This document shows positions 17,853 through 26,550 of a stretch of DNA of 64,000 bases, piece by piece (position 1 is the stretch's first letter; each line of letters begins with the position of its first letter). The notes under the pieces were generated by a model. It saw nothing but the letters and a program-made list of their open reading frames with translations, was not told the DNA's origin and did no database searches. The stretch is from assembly GCA_022841625.1 (NCBI GenBank), contig JALHRD010000010.1, forward strand, positions 91,853 to 155,852, written 5' to 3'. The translations under genes were made by a program, and so were the position numbers. This DNA is from Xanthobacteraceae bacterium. GTDB lineage: Bacteria; Pseudomonadota; Alphaproteobacteria; Rhizobiales; Xanthobacteraceae.

Positions 17853-18908
17853 ATGGACAGCTTGCGCCGCGCACGAATGTTGTCGCTCGGAATTTCCGTG
17901 GCAGTTATGTGCATGGCCAATACCCCTGCCCAGGCCCAGGAAATCACCATCAACATTGGTTTGGTGCGCTCGATTTCGAACGGCGCCAATCTCTGGGGTG
18001 TCGAGCGCGGCTACTTCAAAGAAGCCGGCATCAATCTCAAGATTGAAGAACTCGACACCACCGCCAATGTGCTGGCGATGCTGGCGCAGAATCGCTTGCA
18101 GATCATCGAGGGCGGCGTTTCGGCGGCCTATTTCAACGGGCTTTTGAAAAATCTCCCGATCACCATGGTGGTCGATCGCGTTTCAAGCCCGCTCGGCCAC
18201 AACCTGATGCTGCGTCCGGATCTCCACGGCCAGATCACCCGGCTCAATCAGCTGAAGGGCAAGGTCATCGCCAGCAACGGCACCGGCGCGGTTTCGACCT
18301 ACGAGGTCGGACGGATGCTGGAGACCGACGGCATCACCATTGCCGATGTCGACGTCAAGGTGATCCCGTTTCCGCAGATGGCGGTCGCGTTCCGCAACAA
18401 AGCCATCGATGCCGCGATCGTCATTCCGCCGTTCACCGCGCAGCTGATCGAGGGCGGGTTCGCCGTGCCATTCAAGGACCCCGACGACCTGGTCAAGCCG
18501 CATCCGATGTCGATTGCGGTCAGCATGATCAACACCGAATGGGCCAAGGCCAACGAGCGCGCGGCACGCGCCTATTACGGCGCTTATCTGCGCGCCGTGC
18601 GCGACTATTGCCAAGCCTATCATGGCGGCTCAACCCGCGCCGCGATGATCGATCTCCTGATCAGGACCAAGACCGAGACGCGGGAGCCGCTCCTGCACAA
18701 ATATCCCTGGCCGGCGCGCAGCCCGAGCGGCGCGATCAATACCGCAAGCGTGATGGACATGCAGAAGTGGTTCGTCGAGAGCAAGATGAGCACGGCGAAC
18801 CTGCCGCTCGAACGTATCATCGACACCAGCTACGTCCGCGAGGCAGTGGCCAAGCTGCCGCCGTTCGTGCTGGAGAACAAAGACAGCAAGCTCGCAGGCT
18901 GCCGGTGA
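17853..18908 (+). CDS. ABC transporter substrate-binding protein (NitT/TauT type)
   Basis: A 351-residue periplasmic binding protein. The signal peptide (MDSLRRARMLSLGISVAVMCMA, cleaved near AQAQ) is followed by ITINIGLVRSISNGANLWGVERGYFKEAGINLKIEE, the first lobe of NMT1/SsuA/TauA proteins, and LKGKVIASNGTGAVSTYEVGRML. AGAAGGA lies a few bases before the ATG at 17853, favouring it over 17817, which overlaps the ubiD stop. It should feed the ATPase and permease encoded next. The substrate is unknown; position behind ubiD suggests a carboxylated aromatic or unsaturated acid. Confidence 0.88.
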   Translation: MDSLRRARMLSLGISVAVMCMANTPAQAQEITINIGLVRSISNGANLWGVERGYFKEAGINLKIEELDTTANVLAMLAQNRLQIIEGGVSAAYFNGLLKNLPITMVVDRVSSPLGHNLMLRPDLHGQITRLNQLKGKVIASNGTGAVSTYEVGRMLETDGITIADVDVKVIPFPQMAVAFRNKAIDAAIVIPPFTAQLIEGGFAVPFKDPDDLVKPHPMSIAVSMINTEWAKANERAARAYYGAYLRAVRDYCQAYHGGSTRAAMIDLLIRTKTETREPLLHKYPWPARSPSGAINTASVMDMQKWFVESKMSTANLPLERIIDTSYVREAVAKLPPFVLENKDSKLAGCR

Positions 18909-18978
18909 CGACACCTGTAGTCCGTCGCCACCTCAGGACGAGGGCGGATACCCACCGCGTCATACCAGGCTTTGCGGC

Positions 18979-19776
18979 ATGACCGTCCAACGGCGCGGCG
19001 CGGCGATCGACATCAAGGGCCTGCGCAAGGAATATGCCAGCGCGCGCGGTCATGTTCTGGCGCTCGATGGCATCGACCTCTCGATCGCGGCGGGCGAGTT
19101 TGTCTGCATTGTCGGGCCGTCGGGCTGCGGAAAATCGACGCTGTTGCGCATTCTCGCAGGCCTCGACCACCAGACCACCGGAACAATCGCGGTACAGGCC
19201 GAAGGCTGGGCGGTTCAGAACGCGATGGTGTTCCAGGACTCCGGCCTGTTTCCCTGGATGAGTGTCGAGGCCAATGTCGGTTTCGGGCTGATGACCCGCG
19301 GCGTCCCCAGCGATGCAGCCGCAAAGCGCGTCGACGCCGCGCTGAAACTTGTCGGGCTTACCAAATTCCGACGGCACTTTCCGCACCAGCTGTCCGGCGG
19401 CATGCGCCAGCGCAGCGCCATCGCGCGCGCCTTCGTCACCGATCCGGCAATGCTGCTGATGGACGAACCATTCGCCGCGCTCGATGCGCAGAACCGGGTC
19501 ATCCTGCAAGCCGAACTGGTGCGGCTTTGGGAGGAGACCCGCAAGACCGTCATCTATATCACCCATTCGATCGAGGAGGCGCTGCTGCTCGGCGACCGCT
19601 GCGTGGTGATGACGGCGCAGCCCGGCCGCATCAAACAGATCGTCGACGTGCCGTTTGCGCATCCGCGTGACCTGATCGCGCTGTCGGCCGCCCCAGAATT
19701 CGGCAAGCTCAAGCTCGATATCTGGCGCGTACTTGAGGATGAAGTCATGCGGGCGCGAGCGGAGATTGAAGCATGA
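18979..19776 (+). CDS. ABC transporter ATP-binding protein (SsuB/TauB type)
   Basis: A 265-residue ATPase with Walker A GPSGCGKST near residue 50, Q-loop FQDSGLFPWM, signature LSGGMRQR, Walker B LLMDEPFAALDA and the switch in YITHSIEEA. The FPWM Q-loop is typical of nitrate/sulfonate/taurine importers. It begins 70 bases after the binding-protein stop and its own stop overlaps the permease start by four bases (ATGA). Confidence 0.93.
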   Translation: MTVQRRGAAIDIKGLRKEYASARGHVLALDGIDLSIAAGEFVCIVGPSGCGKSTLLRILAGLDHQTTGTIAVQAEGWAVQNAMVFQDSGLFPWMSVEANVGFGLMTRGVPSDAAAKRVDAALKLVGLTKFRRHFPHQLSGGMRQRSAIARAFVTDPAMLLMDEPFAALDAQNRVILQAELVRLWEETRKTVIYITHSIEEALLLGDRCVVMTAQPGRIKQIVDVPFAHPRDLIALSAAPEFGKLKLDIWRVLEDEVMRARAEIEA

Positions 19777-20543
19777 GCGGCGTTTCCGGCAAGACGCGCG
19801 ACCGCATGCTCTACCTGATTTCGCCGATCGGGCTGTTGCTGCTGTGGGAACTGCTTTTGCTCGCCGGCATCGGCGACCGCCGTTTTGTGCCGGCGCCGAG
19901 CGACATCGCGGCGCGCTATTGGCAGCTTGTAACCAACGGCGAACTCGCGTTCCACACCGGCGTAACGCTGCTGCGGGTGTTTGCGGGCTATTTCATCGGC
20001 GTCATCCCGGCGATTGCACTCGGCCTGTTAATGGCAATGTTCGCGTCGGTGCGGATTGCGATCGATCCGCTGATCGCCGCGCTGTTCCCGATCCCCAAGA
20101 TCGCGCTGATGCCGCTGTTGCTGTTGGCATTCGGCTTCGGCGACGCATCCAAGATCGCGCTGGTCGCAATCGCGGTGTTCTTCCCGGTGATCGTGAACAC
20201 CTATGTCGGCGCCGCCAATATCGAGAAGATCTATTGGGACGTCGCCCGGAATTACGGCGCGAGCCAGACCGTGCTGTTCACCCGCATCGTGTTCTTCGGC
20301 GCGCTGCCGACGATTTTTGCCGGCCTGCGCATCGCGCTGGCGGTGTCGTTCATCGTGCTGGTGGCGGCCGAATTCGTCGCCACCAAGTCGGGCCTGGGTT
20401 ATCTGATCTGGAATTCGTGGGAGCTATTGGAAGTCACCACCATGTTCTGCGGCATCGTGACCATTGGCGTGCTCGGGCTGATCACCTCGGCGGCCTTCCA
20501 GGAATTGGAGCGCAAGGTGATTCCGTGGAAACAGAGCGAATAG
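19773..20543 (+). CDS. ABC transporter permease (SsuC/TauC type)
   Basis: A 256-residue inner-membrane protein with six hydrophobic helices. The permease EAA loop is seen in KIYWDVARNYGASQTVLFTRIVFFGALPTIFAGLRIALAVSF (short segments of the family signature around residues 155-195). It completes the importer with the two preceding genes. The last codons and the TAG stop (QSE-stop) are formed by the first units of the downstream heptamer repeat, so the C-terminus may have been reshaped by arrival of the repeat. Confidence 0.92.
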   Translation: MSGVSGKTRDRMLYLISPIGLLLLWELLLLAGIGDRRFVPAPSDIAARYWQLVTNGELAFHTGVTLLRVFAGYFIGVIPAIALGLLMAMFASVRIAIDPLIAALFPIPKIALMPLLLLAFGFGDASKIALVAIAVFFPVIVNTYVGAANIEKIYWDVARNYGASQTVLFTRIVFFGALPTIFAGLRIALAVSFIVLVAAEFVATKSGLGYLIWNSWELLEVTTMFCGIVTIGVLGLITSAAFQELERKVIPWKQSE

Positions 20544-20660
20544 TGAGTAGCGAATAGTGGATAGCGAGTAGTCGGCGGGACAGTTTCTTCCTCGCTATTC
20601 GCTATTCGCTATTCGCTATTCGCTATTCGCTATTCGCTATTCGCTATTCGCCATTCGCTA
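20535..20660. repeat. Heptamer repeat array in inverted arrangement (GAATAGC/CTATTCG)
   Basis: About five units of GAATAGT/GAGTAGC type on the plus strand (20535-20571) face nine units of the complementary gctattc type (20592-20660), with a spacer of about 20 bases. The whole can fold into a long hairpin between two convergent genes. The TAG stops of both neighbours (20541-20543 and, on the minus strand, 20658-20660) lie inside repeat units. A second array of the same type is at 38069-38167. Confidence 0.9.
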
Positions 20661-22544
20661 CCTTCCCGCCGCGTAGCCCTGCATGCCGCGCGGATTGGCG
20701 GCGGCACGGCGGCGCCGGCCGTCGCGCGATGCGGCGGTGAGCCGGCCTTCCGACCAGCCCTCGCCGACCTCGACCTGATGCCCGCGGCGACGCAGCTCCT
20801 TGATTGTCTCCGCCGGCAGGCGGCCCTCGACCACCAGCACGCCGGGTCGCGCCTCACGCGGCCAGAACGACGACGGAAAATGCTCGGAGTGCCAGGCCGG
20901 CGCGTCGATCGCCTCCTGCAGGTTCATGCCACAATGGGCGTGACGCAGGAAGAATTGCGTGACCCACTGGTCCTGCTGGTCGCCGCCCGGTGAGCCCCAG
21001 GCGAGGTAGGGCTCACCGTCGCGCAATGCCAAGGTCGGCGACAGCGTGATGCGTGGGCGCTTGCCGGGTGCGATCGCATTGGGATGGCCCTCCTCGAGCC
21101 AGAACTGCTGCGCACGCGTGCCGAGACAGAAGCCGAGTTCCGGGATCGTCGGCGAGGATTGCAGCCAACCGCCAGACGGTGTCGCCGACACCATGTTGCC
21201 GGCGCTGTCGATGATATCGAAATGCACGGTATCGCCGCGCATGACTCCGGTTCGGTAAAGGCGCGTGCCGTCGCCGGCCACCAGGCTCGGATCGACCACA
21301 TCATCATGAGTCCAGGCTTGCTTGCCGGGTTCCTGCCGGCCGACTGTCGGTTCGCCGGCGCCGGCAGCGGCGATGCGTTGGCCGCCCGGCACGCGGATGG
21401 GAAGCCGCATGCCGAAGCCCGGTATGTTGCCTGGGCGCTGTTCCAACGACGCCTCTTTGCCGACCAGCTTGCGGCGCGCGTCGTTATACGCGTCGGACAA
21501 GAGCACATCTCCGGGTACCCGCGCAAAGTCTGGGTCGCCGTAGAAAGTTTCGCGGTCGGCGTAAGCGAGCTTCGAGCACTCGACCAAGGTGTGGATGAAA
21601 TCGGCGCTGGTCGGATCGGCGCCGTCGAGCGAGAAACCCTTGAGTAGCGCAAGCTGCTGCAGCACCGCCGGCCCCTGACTCCAGAACCCACCCTTACAGA
21701 CGGTGTAGCGGCCATAACGGTAGGTCAGCGGCGCCTCGACGCGCGGTTGCCAGCGCGCCATATCGTCGCCGGTGAGCACGCCGCGATGGCGGTAACCGCT
21801 GGAGTCCATGACCTCCCGGGCGCGACAAAATCGATCGATCGCCTCGGCAACGAAACCTTGCGACCACATCCTGCGCGCATGCTCGATCTGCCGATCGCGG
21901 TCGCCGGCGGCGCTTTCGGCCTCGCGCAGGATATGCAAATAAGTTTCGGCAAGCTGCTTGTTGACGAACATCGTGCCGGGCGCCGGCACCTTGCCGCCGG
22001 GCAGATACACCGCCGCCGAGGTCGGCCAATGCTCGCGGAATAGTTGCTCCACCGTCCCAATGGTGAAGCTCGCGCGCTCGACCAGCGGTTGGCCTTCGCC
22101 GGCATAGACGATCGCAGGCCGCAATACGTCAGCGAGCTGCATCGTGCCATAGTCGCGCAGCAGCAACATCCAGGTCTCGAAAGTGCCGGGCACGCAAGCT
22201 GCCAACAGCCCGGTGCCGGGCACGAGATCGAGACCGAGGCCCTTATAGTGCGCAATGGTCGCGCCCGCGGGCGCCGGGCCCTGCCCACAAATCACTTCGA
22301 CCTTGTCTTGGCCTTTGCGTGTGTCGTGCAGAATCACCGGAACGTCGCCGCCGGGCCCATTGAGATGCGGCTCGACCACCTGCAGTGTAAACGCGGTTGC
22401 CACCGCCGCGTCGAAAGCATTGCCGCCGCGCTCCAGAATGCTCATGCCGACCGCGGTGCCGAGCCAGTGGGTTGCGGTAACGACGCCAAAGGTGCCGTCG
22501 ATCTCGGGCCGCGTGGTAAACGGATTGGGGTTGATATTGCTCAT
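20658..22544 (-). CDS. Gamma-glutamyltransferase family protein
   Basis: A 628-residue N-terminal-nucleophile hydrolase. The first part has GMSILERGGNAFDAAVATAFTLQVVEPHLNGPGGD, the large-subunit signature; the predicted autocleavage threonine is in GDTVHFDIIDSAGNMVSATPSGGW, where the small subunit would start. It is longer than GGT by some 50 residues. There is no convincing signal peptide (MSNINPNPFTTRPEIDG), unlike periplasmic GGT, so it resembles cytoplasmic YwrD-type members. Proteins of this kind may hydrolyse gamma-glutamyl compounds or other amides; the substrate is not defined. Confidence 0.88.
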   Translation of the reverse strand: MSNINPNPFTTRPEIDGTFGVVTATHWLGTAVGMSILERGGNAFDAAVATAFTLQVVEPHLNGPGGDVPVILHDTRKGQDKVEVICGQGPAPAGATIAHYKGLGLDLVPGTGLLAACVPGTFETWMLLLRDYGTMQLADVLRPAIVYAGEGQPLVERASFTIGTVEQLFREHWPTSAAVYLPGGKVPAPGTMFVNKQLAETYLHILREAESAAGDRDRQIEHARRMWSQGFVAEAIDRFCRAREVMDSSGYRHRGVLTGDDMARWQPRVEAPLTYRYGRYTVCKGGFWSQGPAVLQQLALLKGFSLDGADPTSADFIHTLVECSKLAYADRETFYGDPDFARVPGDVLLSDAYNDARRKLVGKEASLEQRPGNIPGFGMRLPIRVPGGQRIAAAGAGEPTVGRQEPGKQAWTHDDVVDPSLVAGDGTRLYRTGVMRGDTVHFDIIDSAGNMVSATPSGGWLQSSPTIPELGFCLGTRAQQFWLEEGHPNAIAPGKRPRITLSPTLALRDGEPYLAWGSPGGDQQDQWVTQFFLRHAHCGMNLQEAIDAPAWHSEHFPSSFWPREARPGVLVVEGRLPAETIKELRRRGHQVEVGEGWSEGRLTAASRDGRRRRAAANPRGMQGYAAGR

Positions 22545-22613
22545 CGGGAACCTGCGCGGGGTTAAGGCGCCACCTAATCACAGGTCGGAGACAAGACCAA
22601 CCGCCACCCTGCC

Positions 22614-22788
22614 CTACTCCGCCCTGACGCCCGCCGCCTGGATGATCGGCGTCCAGCGCGCGCTCGCTTTTGACCAGCGCTTGCAGCGGCGCCTGGCCGC
22701 GCCGTGGGTTGGCCGGTATGTCGCTGGCGAGGGCGGCCATGCGCTTGCCGATGACGTCGAACCAGCAGGTCGGAAACGCATCGCCCAT
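22614..22788 (-). pseudogene. 3' remnant of a Bug receptor gene
   Basis: Read on the minus strand, this short stretch encodes GKRMAALASDIPANPRRGQ and ALVKSER, then after a frameshift WMIGV-complement codons giving RWTPIIQAAGVRAE and a stop. This matches the last 50 residues of the Bug protein encoded at 24463-25455 (GSDIPDKPQRGQ, ALVKSEIARWTPIIQAAG). The upstream part of the gene is absent. It is a decayed copy left between the gamma-glutamyltransferase and TetR genes. Confidence 0.75.
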
Positions 22789-22795
22789 CCAATGC

Positions 22796-22841
22796 TTGAC
22801 AGATTAGGACGATTGCCCTATTTTTTAGGGCAATCGTCCTA
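22796..22841 (+). promoter_or_regulatory. TetR promoter with perfect operator palindrome
   Basis: A perfect 16-base inverted repeat (taggacgattgcccta at 22805-22820 and its complement at 22826-22841, five-T spacer) lies 19 bases before the TetR start. A TTGACA box (22796-22801) and a TATTTT box (22819-22824) 17 bases apart flank and enter it, so a repressor bound here would cover the promoter. This is the classic layout for TetR autoregulation. Confidence 0.8.
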
Positions 22842-22859
22842 CGCGATAGCCGAACGTAC

Positions 22860-23465
22860 ATGAGCGAAAAGACAACCCGCGATCACATCGTCGAAGCCGC
22901 CGATGATCTTTTCTACCGACGCGGCTTCGAGCACACCTCTTTCTCGGACATTGCTGACGTCGTGCAGATCTCGCGCGGAAACTTTTACTATCACTTCAAA
23001 ACCAAGGACGAGATCCTGGATGCCGTGATCAATGCGCGGCTCGCCGGCACGCAAAGGATGCTCGATCAGTGGGAAATCGAGGGGAACGACCCCGCGGATC
23101 GTATCAGGAGCTTCATCAATATTCTGATAGCCAACCGTGCCGAAATAAAGCGCCATGGCTGCCCGATCGGCACGCTGTACTCTGAGCTGGCAAAACTGAA
23201 TCACCGATCGCAGGCGGAGGCAAACAGGTTGTTCACACTGTTCCGGACCTGGTTGCGCAGGCAATTCACGCTGCTTGGCCGCGAGGCCGACGCCGACGCG
23301 CTGGCGATGCATCTTCTCGCCCGCAGCCAGGGTGTCGCCGCGCTGGCAAATGCCTTTCACGACGAGAAGTTCATCCGGCAGGAAGTCAACCAGATGATCG
23401 ATTGGCTGGCCTCATGCACCGAAAGCGCGGTCAGCCACGGGACGCGCAAGCTGGCGAGGCGATAG
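22860..23465 (+). CDS. TetR/AcrR family transcriptional regulator
   Basis: A 201-residue regulator. The N-terminal helix-turn-helix is clear: AADDLFYRRGFEHTSFSDIADVVQISRGNFYYHFKTKDEIL. The C-terminal ligand domain contains HGCPIGTLYSELAK, including a cysteine seen in several family members. It probably represses its own gene through the palindrome overlapping its promoter and likely controls the YciI gene starting 14 bases after its stop. The ligand is unknown. Confidence 0.93.
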   Translation: MSEKTTRDHIVEAADDLFYRRGFEHTSFSDIADVVQISRGNFYYHFKTKDEILDAVINARLAGTQRMLDQWEIEGNDPADRIRSFINILIANRAEIKRHGCPIGTLYSELAKLNHRSQAEANRLFTLFRTWLRRQFTLLGREADADALAMHLLARSQGVAALANAFHDEKFIRQEVNQMIDWLASCTESAVSHGTRKLARR

Positions 23466-23478
23466 GAGACAAAATCGG

Positions 23479-23766
23479 ATGTTTATCGTGCTGCTCAAAT
23501 TTTCAAGTAACAAAAGCCAGGCCGGCCAATTCATGGAAGGCCACAAAGAATGGATCAAGCGTGGTTTTGACGACGGCATCTTCTTGCTGGTCGGCAATCT
23601 TCAACCTGGCTTGGGCGGAGGGATCGTGGCGCACAATACGACGCTTCTCGACCTCCAAAGCAGAGTGAACGACGACCCCTTCGTCGCGAAAAGCGTCGTA
23701 AGCGCGGAAATCCTCGAAATCGCACCATCGAAAGCCGACACGCGCCTGGAATTCCTGCTCGGCTGA
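23479..23766 (+). CDS. YciI family protein
   Basis: A 95-residue protein with the YCII ferredoxin-like fold: MFIVLLKFSSNKSQAGQFMEGHKEWIKRGFDDGIFLLVGNLQPG and DDPFVAKSVVSAEILEIAPSK are family-typical. The histidine in EGHKEWI and the aspartate in NDDPFV are the usual putative active-site pair. Such proteins act as small hydrolases or detoxifying enzymes in various pathways. It immediately follows and is probably co-transcribed with the TetR gene. Confidence 0.85.
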   Translation: MFIVLLKFSSNKSQAGQFMEGHKEWIKRGFDDGIFLLVGNLQPGLGGGIVAHNTTLLDLQSRVNDDPFVAKSVVSAEILEIAPSKADTRLEFLLG

Positions 23767-23810
23767 ACATCATCGGACCCATCCCTCACGATGCGAAGAC
23801 ATTGACCTGC

Positions 23811-24422
23811 ATGAGCAAAACGATAGTGGGGCCAGACGGAAAATCACGATGCCGCTGGTGCGGTGCCGCACCGGAGTTTCTCGACTATCACGATACCGAA
23901 TGGGGTTTCCCGGTTAGCAATGATCATCGCTTGTTCGAGAAATTGAGCCTGGAAGGTTTTCAATCCGGACTGAGCTGGCGCACTATTCTCGCCAAGCGCG
24001 AAAACTTCCGCGCCGCCTTCCATGATTTCGACTTCGACAGGATAACGCGCTTCACCGCGCGCGACCTCAATCGTTTGCTCAAGGATGAGGGCATCGTCCG
24101 CCATCGCGGCAAGATCGAGGCAGTCGTCAACAATGCACGACAGGCTCAGGAACTCGTCAAACGGGAAGGCTCGCTGGCTGCCTTTATCTGGCGTTACGAA
24201 CCTGACCCGGCGCAGCTTGCAAAACCGCAGACCGTATCGACCGCCGCAGAAGCGATTGCGTTATCGAAGGATCTCAAGAAGCTAGGCTGGAAATTCGTCG
24301 GACCGACCACGGTGTATGCCTTCATGCAAGCAATGGGGCTGATCAACGATCATGTTGAGGACTGCGTGATCAGAGCTAAAGTTGTGCGCGCGCGCAAGAA
24401 TTTCAGGCGACCACGGCACTGA
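23811..24422 (+). CDS. tag: DNA-3-methyladenine glycosylase I
   Basis: A 203-residue base-excision repair enzyme that removes 3-methyladenine from DNA. Family features are CRWCGAAPEFLDYHDTEWGFPVSNDHRLFEKLSLEGFQSGLSW at the N-terminus, the zinc ligands supplied by the first cysteine and histidine and by the C-terminal NDHVEDC, and KKLGWKFVGPTTVYAFMQAMG. A TTG at 23802 would add three residues; ATG 23811 was chosen. It may share a transcript with the TetR and YciI genes (gap 44 bases). Confidence 0.95.
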   Translation: MSKTIVGPDGKSRCRWCGAAPEFLDYHDTEWGFPVSNDHRLFEKLSLEGFQSGLSWRTILAKRENFRAAFHDFDFDRITRFTARDLNRLLKDEGIVRHRGKIEAVVNNARQAQELVKREGSLAAFIWRYEPDPAQLAKPQTVSTAAEAIALSKDLKKLGWKFVGPTTVYAFMQAMGLINDHVEDCVIRAKVVRARKNFRRPRH

Positions 24423-24462
24423 CGTTCGGTCTGCGGAGAAAGCACGGTGGCTCGCCGCCGCC

Positions 24463-25455
24463 CTACTCCGCCTTGACGCCCGCCGCCTGGATGATCGGCG
24501 TCCAGCGCGCGATTTCGCTCTTCACCAGCGCAGCGAACGCCTGCTGGCCGCGTTGCGGCTTGTCCGGAATGTCGCTGCCGAGCACCAGCATGCGCTTGCG
24601 CGTGCCCTCGTCGTCGAGCGCGCGGTCGAGCGCATCGGTGAGCCGGTCAAGGATCGGCCTGGGCGTTCCCTTGGGCGCGAACAGCCCGTTCCAAGCCGAA
24701 GCCTGGAACGCCGGCAGGCCGGCTTCCGGAGTCGACGGCACGTTTGGCAGCGCCGGGTTGCGCTTGGCCGCCGCCAGCGCATAGATCTTGATCTGGCCGG
24801 CCTCATACGGCGCACCACCGACGATGATATCGCCGCACATGTAATCGACCTGGCCGCCGATCAGCGCGGTCATGGTCGGCGCGCCGCCGCCGAACGGCAC
24901 CAGGGTCGGCTTCACCTCCAGGATCGAATTGAGCAACAGGCAGGTGGTGAAGAAGATCGAGCCGACGCCGGCATGTCCCTGGTTGAGCTTGGCATGGTTG
25001 GCTTTCACATAGGCGATGAATTCCTTGAGGTTGTTCGCCGGAAAATCCTTGCGCGCCGCAATCAGCACTGGAAACGAGGCCACCAGGCCGATCGTCTCGA
25101 AATCGACATCGGGCCGGTAGGCGAGTTTCGGATAAAGCGCGGGCGCCGCGGCGTGCGTGCCCATCTGGCCCATGAGAATGGTGTAGCCGTCGGGATCGGC
25201 GCGCATGACACGGGCCGAGCCGGTGGTGCCGCCGGCGCCGCCGACGTTCTGCACCACGATCTGCTGGCCAAGCGTTTTCGACATGTGATCGGCGACAACC
25301 CGCGCCGAAACGTCGGTCGAGCCGCCGGGCGGAAACGGCACGATCAGCGTGATCGGGCGCGTCGGCCAGGCTTGCGCTGTTGCGATTTGCGGCAACATCG
25401 AAAACACGGCGGCGGCGCCGGCGCGTTGCAGCAATTGCCTGCGTTGAAGTGTCAT
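24463..25455 (-). CDS. Bug-type TTT substrate-binding protein, array member 5
   Basis: A 330-residue receptor and the last gene of the six-gene array. It starts MTLQRRQLLQRAGAAAVFS, a twin-arginine-like signal, then AWPTRPITLIVPFPPGGSTDVSARV and FAPKGTPRPILDRLT. AAAGGAG seven bases before the ATG sets the start. Its C-terminus is nearly repeated by the decayed fragment at 22614-22788. It should bind a small carboxylate in the periplasm. Confidence 0.92.
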   Translation of the reverse strand: MTLQRRQLLQRAGAAAVFSMLPQIATAQAWPTRPITLIVPFPPGGSTDVSARVVADHMSKTLGQQIVVQNVGGAGGTTGSARVMRADPDGYTILMGQMGTHAAAPALYPKLAYRPDVDFETIGLVASFPVLIAARKDFPANNLKEFIAYVKANHAKLNQGHAGVGSIFFTTCLLLNSILEVKPTLVPFGGGAPTMTALIGGQVDYMCGDIIVGGAPYEAGQIKIYALAAAKRNPALPNVPSTPEAGLPAFQASAWNGLFAPKGTPRPILDRLTDALDRALDDEGTRKRMLVLGSDIPDKPQRGQQAFAALVKSEIARWTPIIQAAGVKAE

Positions 25456-25501
25456 GCGGTGCTCCTTTCACGGCGGTTGGCAACGGCACACGTCGGCATG
25501 C

Positions 25502-26479
25502 TCATTCCGGCCTGATGTTGCCGGCACGGATGACCTTGGCCCATTTGGCAATATCTTCGGCGATGAATTTGCCGAACTCGGCGGGTGAGCCAATCAACGG
25601 CGACGCCCCCATCTCGGCGAGCCGCGCCTTGAACTTGGCATCGGCGAGGCCGGCATTGATCTCCTTGTTCAGCCGATCGACGATCTCGGCCGGCGTGCCA
25701 CGCGGCGCGACCACGCCGTTCCAAGTGCTGGCGTCGTAGCCCGGCACAAAATCGGCAATCGGCGGCACGTCCGGCAACACCTCCGACCGCGCGGTCGTCG
25801 TTACCGCCAAGGCGCGCAGCGTGCCGGCCTTGATATGCGGTATCGACGGCTGAAGATTGTCGAAGGCGACTTGCACCTGTCCGCCGAGGAGATCGGTGAG
25901 CAACGGCGCCGAGCCGCGATAGGGCACATGCACCATGTTGACGCCGGTTAGAAGTTTGAACAGCTCGCCGGAGACATGGATCGAAGTGCCGATGCCGGAC
26001 GAGCCCATATTGACCTTGCCCGGGTTGGCCTTGGCATAGGCGATGAACTCGGGAACCGATTTGGCCGGCACCGATGGATTGATCACCATAACATTGGGCG
26101 CGCGGCTGACGCCGCTCACCGGCGCTAGGTCCTTGGCGAAATCGTAGCCCAGCTTGTCATAGAGCGTGGCGCTGATCGCGTTGGCCACGCTGCATAACAA
26201 GATGGTGTAGCCGTCGGGGGTGGCTTTCGCCGCCATCTCGCTGCCGACATTGCCGCCGGCGCCAGGCCTATTCTCGATCACCACCTGCTGACCGAGCCGC
26301 TCCGAAAGCCATTGGCCGACCAGCCGCGCCGAAAGATCGACCGAACCGCCAGGCGGGAACGGCGTGATCAGCCGCAGCGGCCGCGTTGGATAGGCTTGTG
26401 CTCTCGCGACGTAGGGCATGACCGGCAGCGCGGCAGCGCCGGCGGCCAGTTGCAGGAATTTTCTGCGCGGAAGTTTCAT
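25502..26479 (-). CDS. Bug-type TTT substrate-binding protein, array member 4
   Basis: A 325-residue receptor with the signal MKLPRRKFLQLAAGAAALP (twin-arginine, RRKFL), then YPTRPLRLITPFPPGGSVDLSARLVGQWLSERLGQQVVIENRPGAGGN in family order, HVPYRGSAPLLTDLLGGQVQVAFDN, and VAPRGTPAEIVDRLN. It is closely similar to array member 3's neighbour at 27567 in signal and core, pointing to duplication. It lies 46 bases before member 5. Confidence 0.93.
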   Translation of the reverse strand: MKLPRRKFLQLAAGAAALPVMPYVARAQAYPTRPLRLITPFPPGGSVDLSARLVGQWLSERLGQQVVIENRPGAGGNVGSEMAAKATPDGYTILLCSVANAISATLYDKLGYDFAKDLAPVSGVSRAPNVMVINPSVPAKSVPEFIAYAKANPGKVNMGSSGIGTSIHVSGELFKLLTGVNMVHVPYRGSAPLLTDLLGGQVQVAFDNLQPSIPHIKAGTLRALAVTTTARSEVLPDVPPIADFVPGYDASTWNGVVAPRGTPAEIVDRLNKEINAGLADAKFKARLAEMGASPLIGSPAEFGKFIAEDIAKWAKVIRAGNIRPE

Positions 26480-26550
26480 CGTGTTCCTCCCGGAGTCGTG
26501 TTGCGGACATCGCTAGGGAATCGCGTCGCGTACGATCAATGCGCCTCGAA

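Noticed and set aside
20592..20660. Possible CRISPR array from regularly spaced repeats
   Set aside because: The unit is only seven bases with no spacers, and no cas genes are present.
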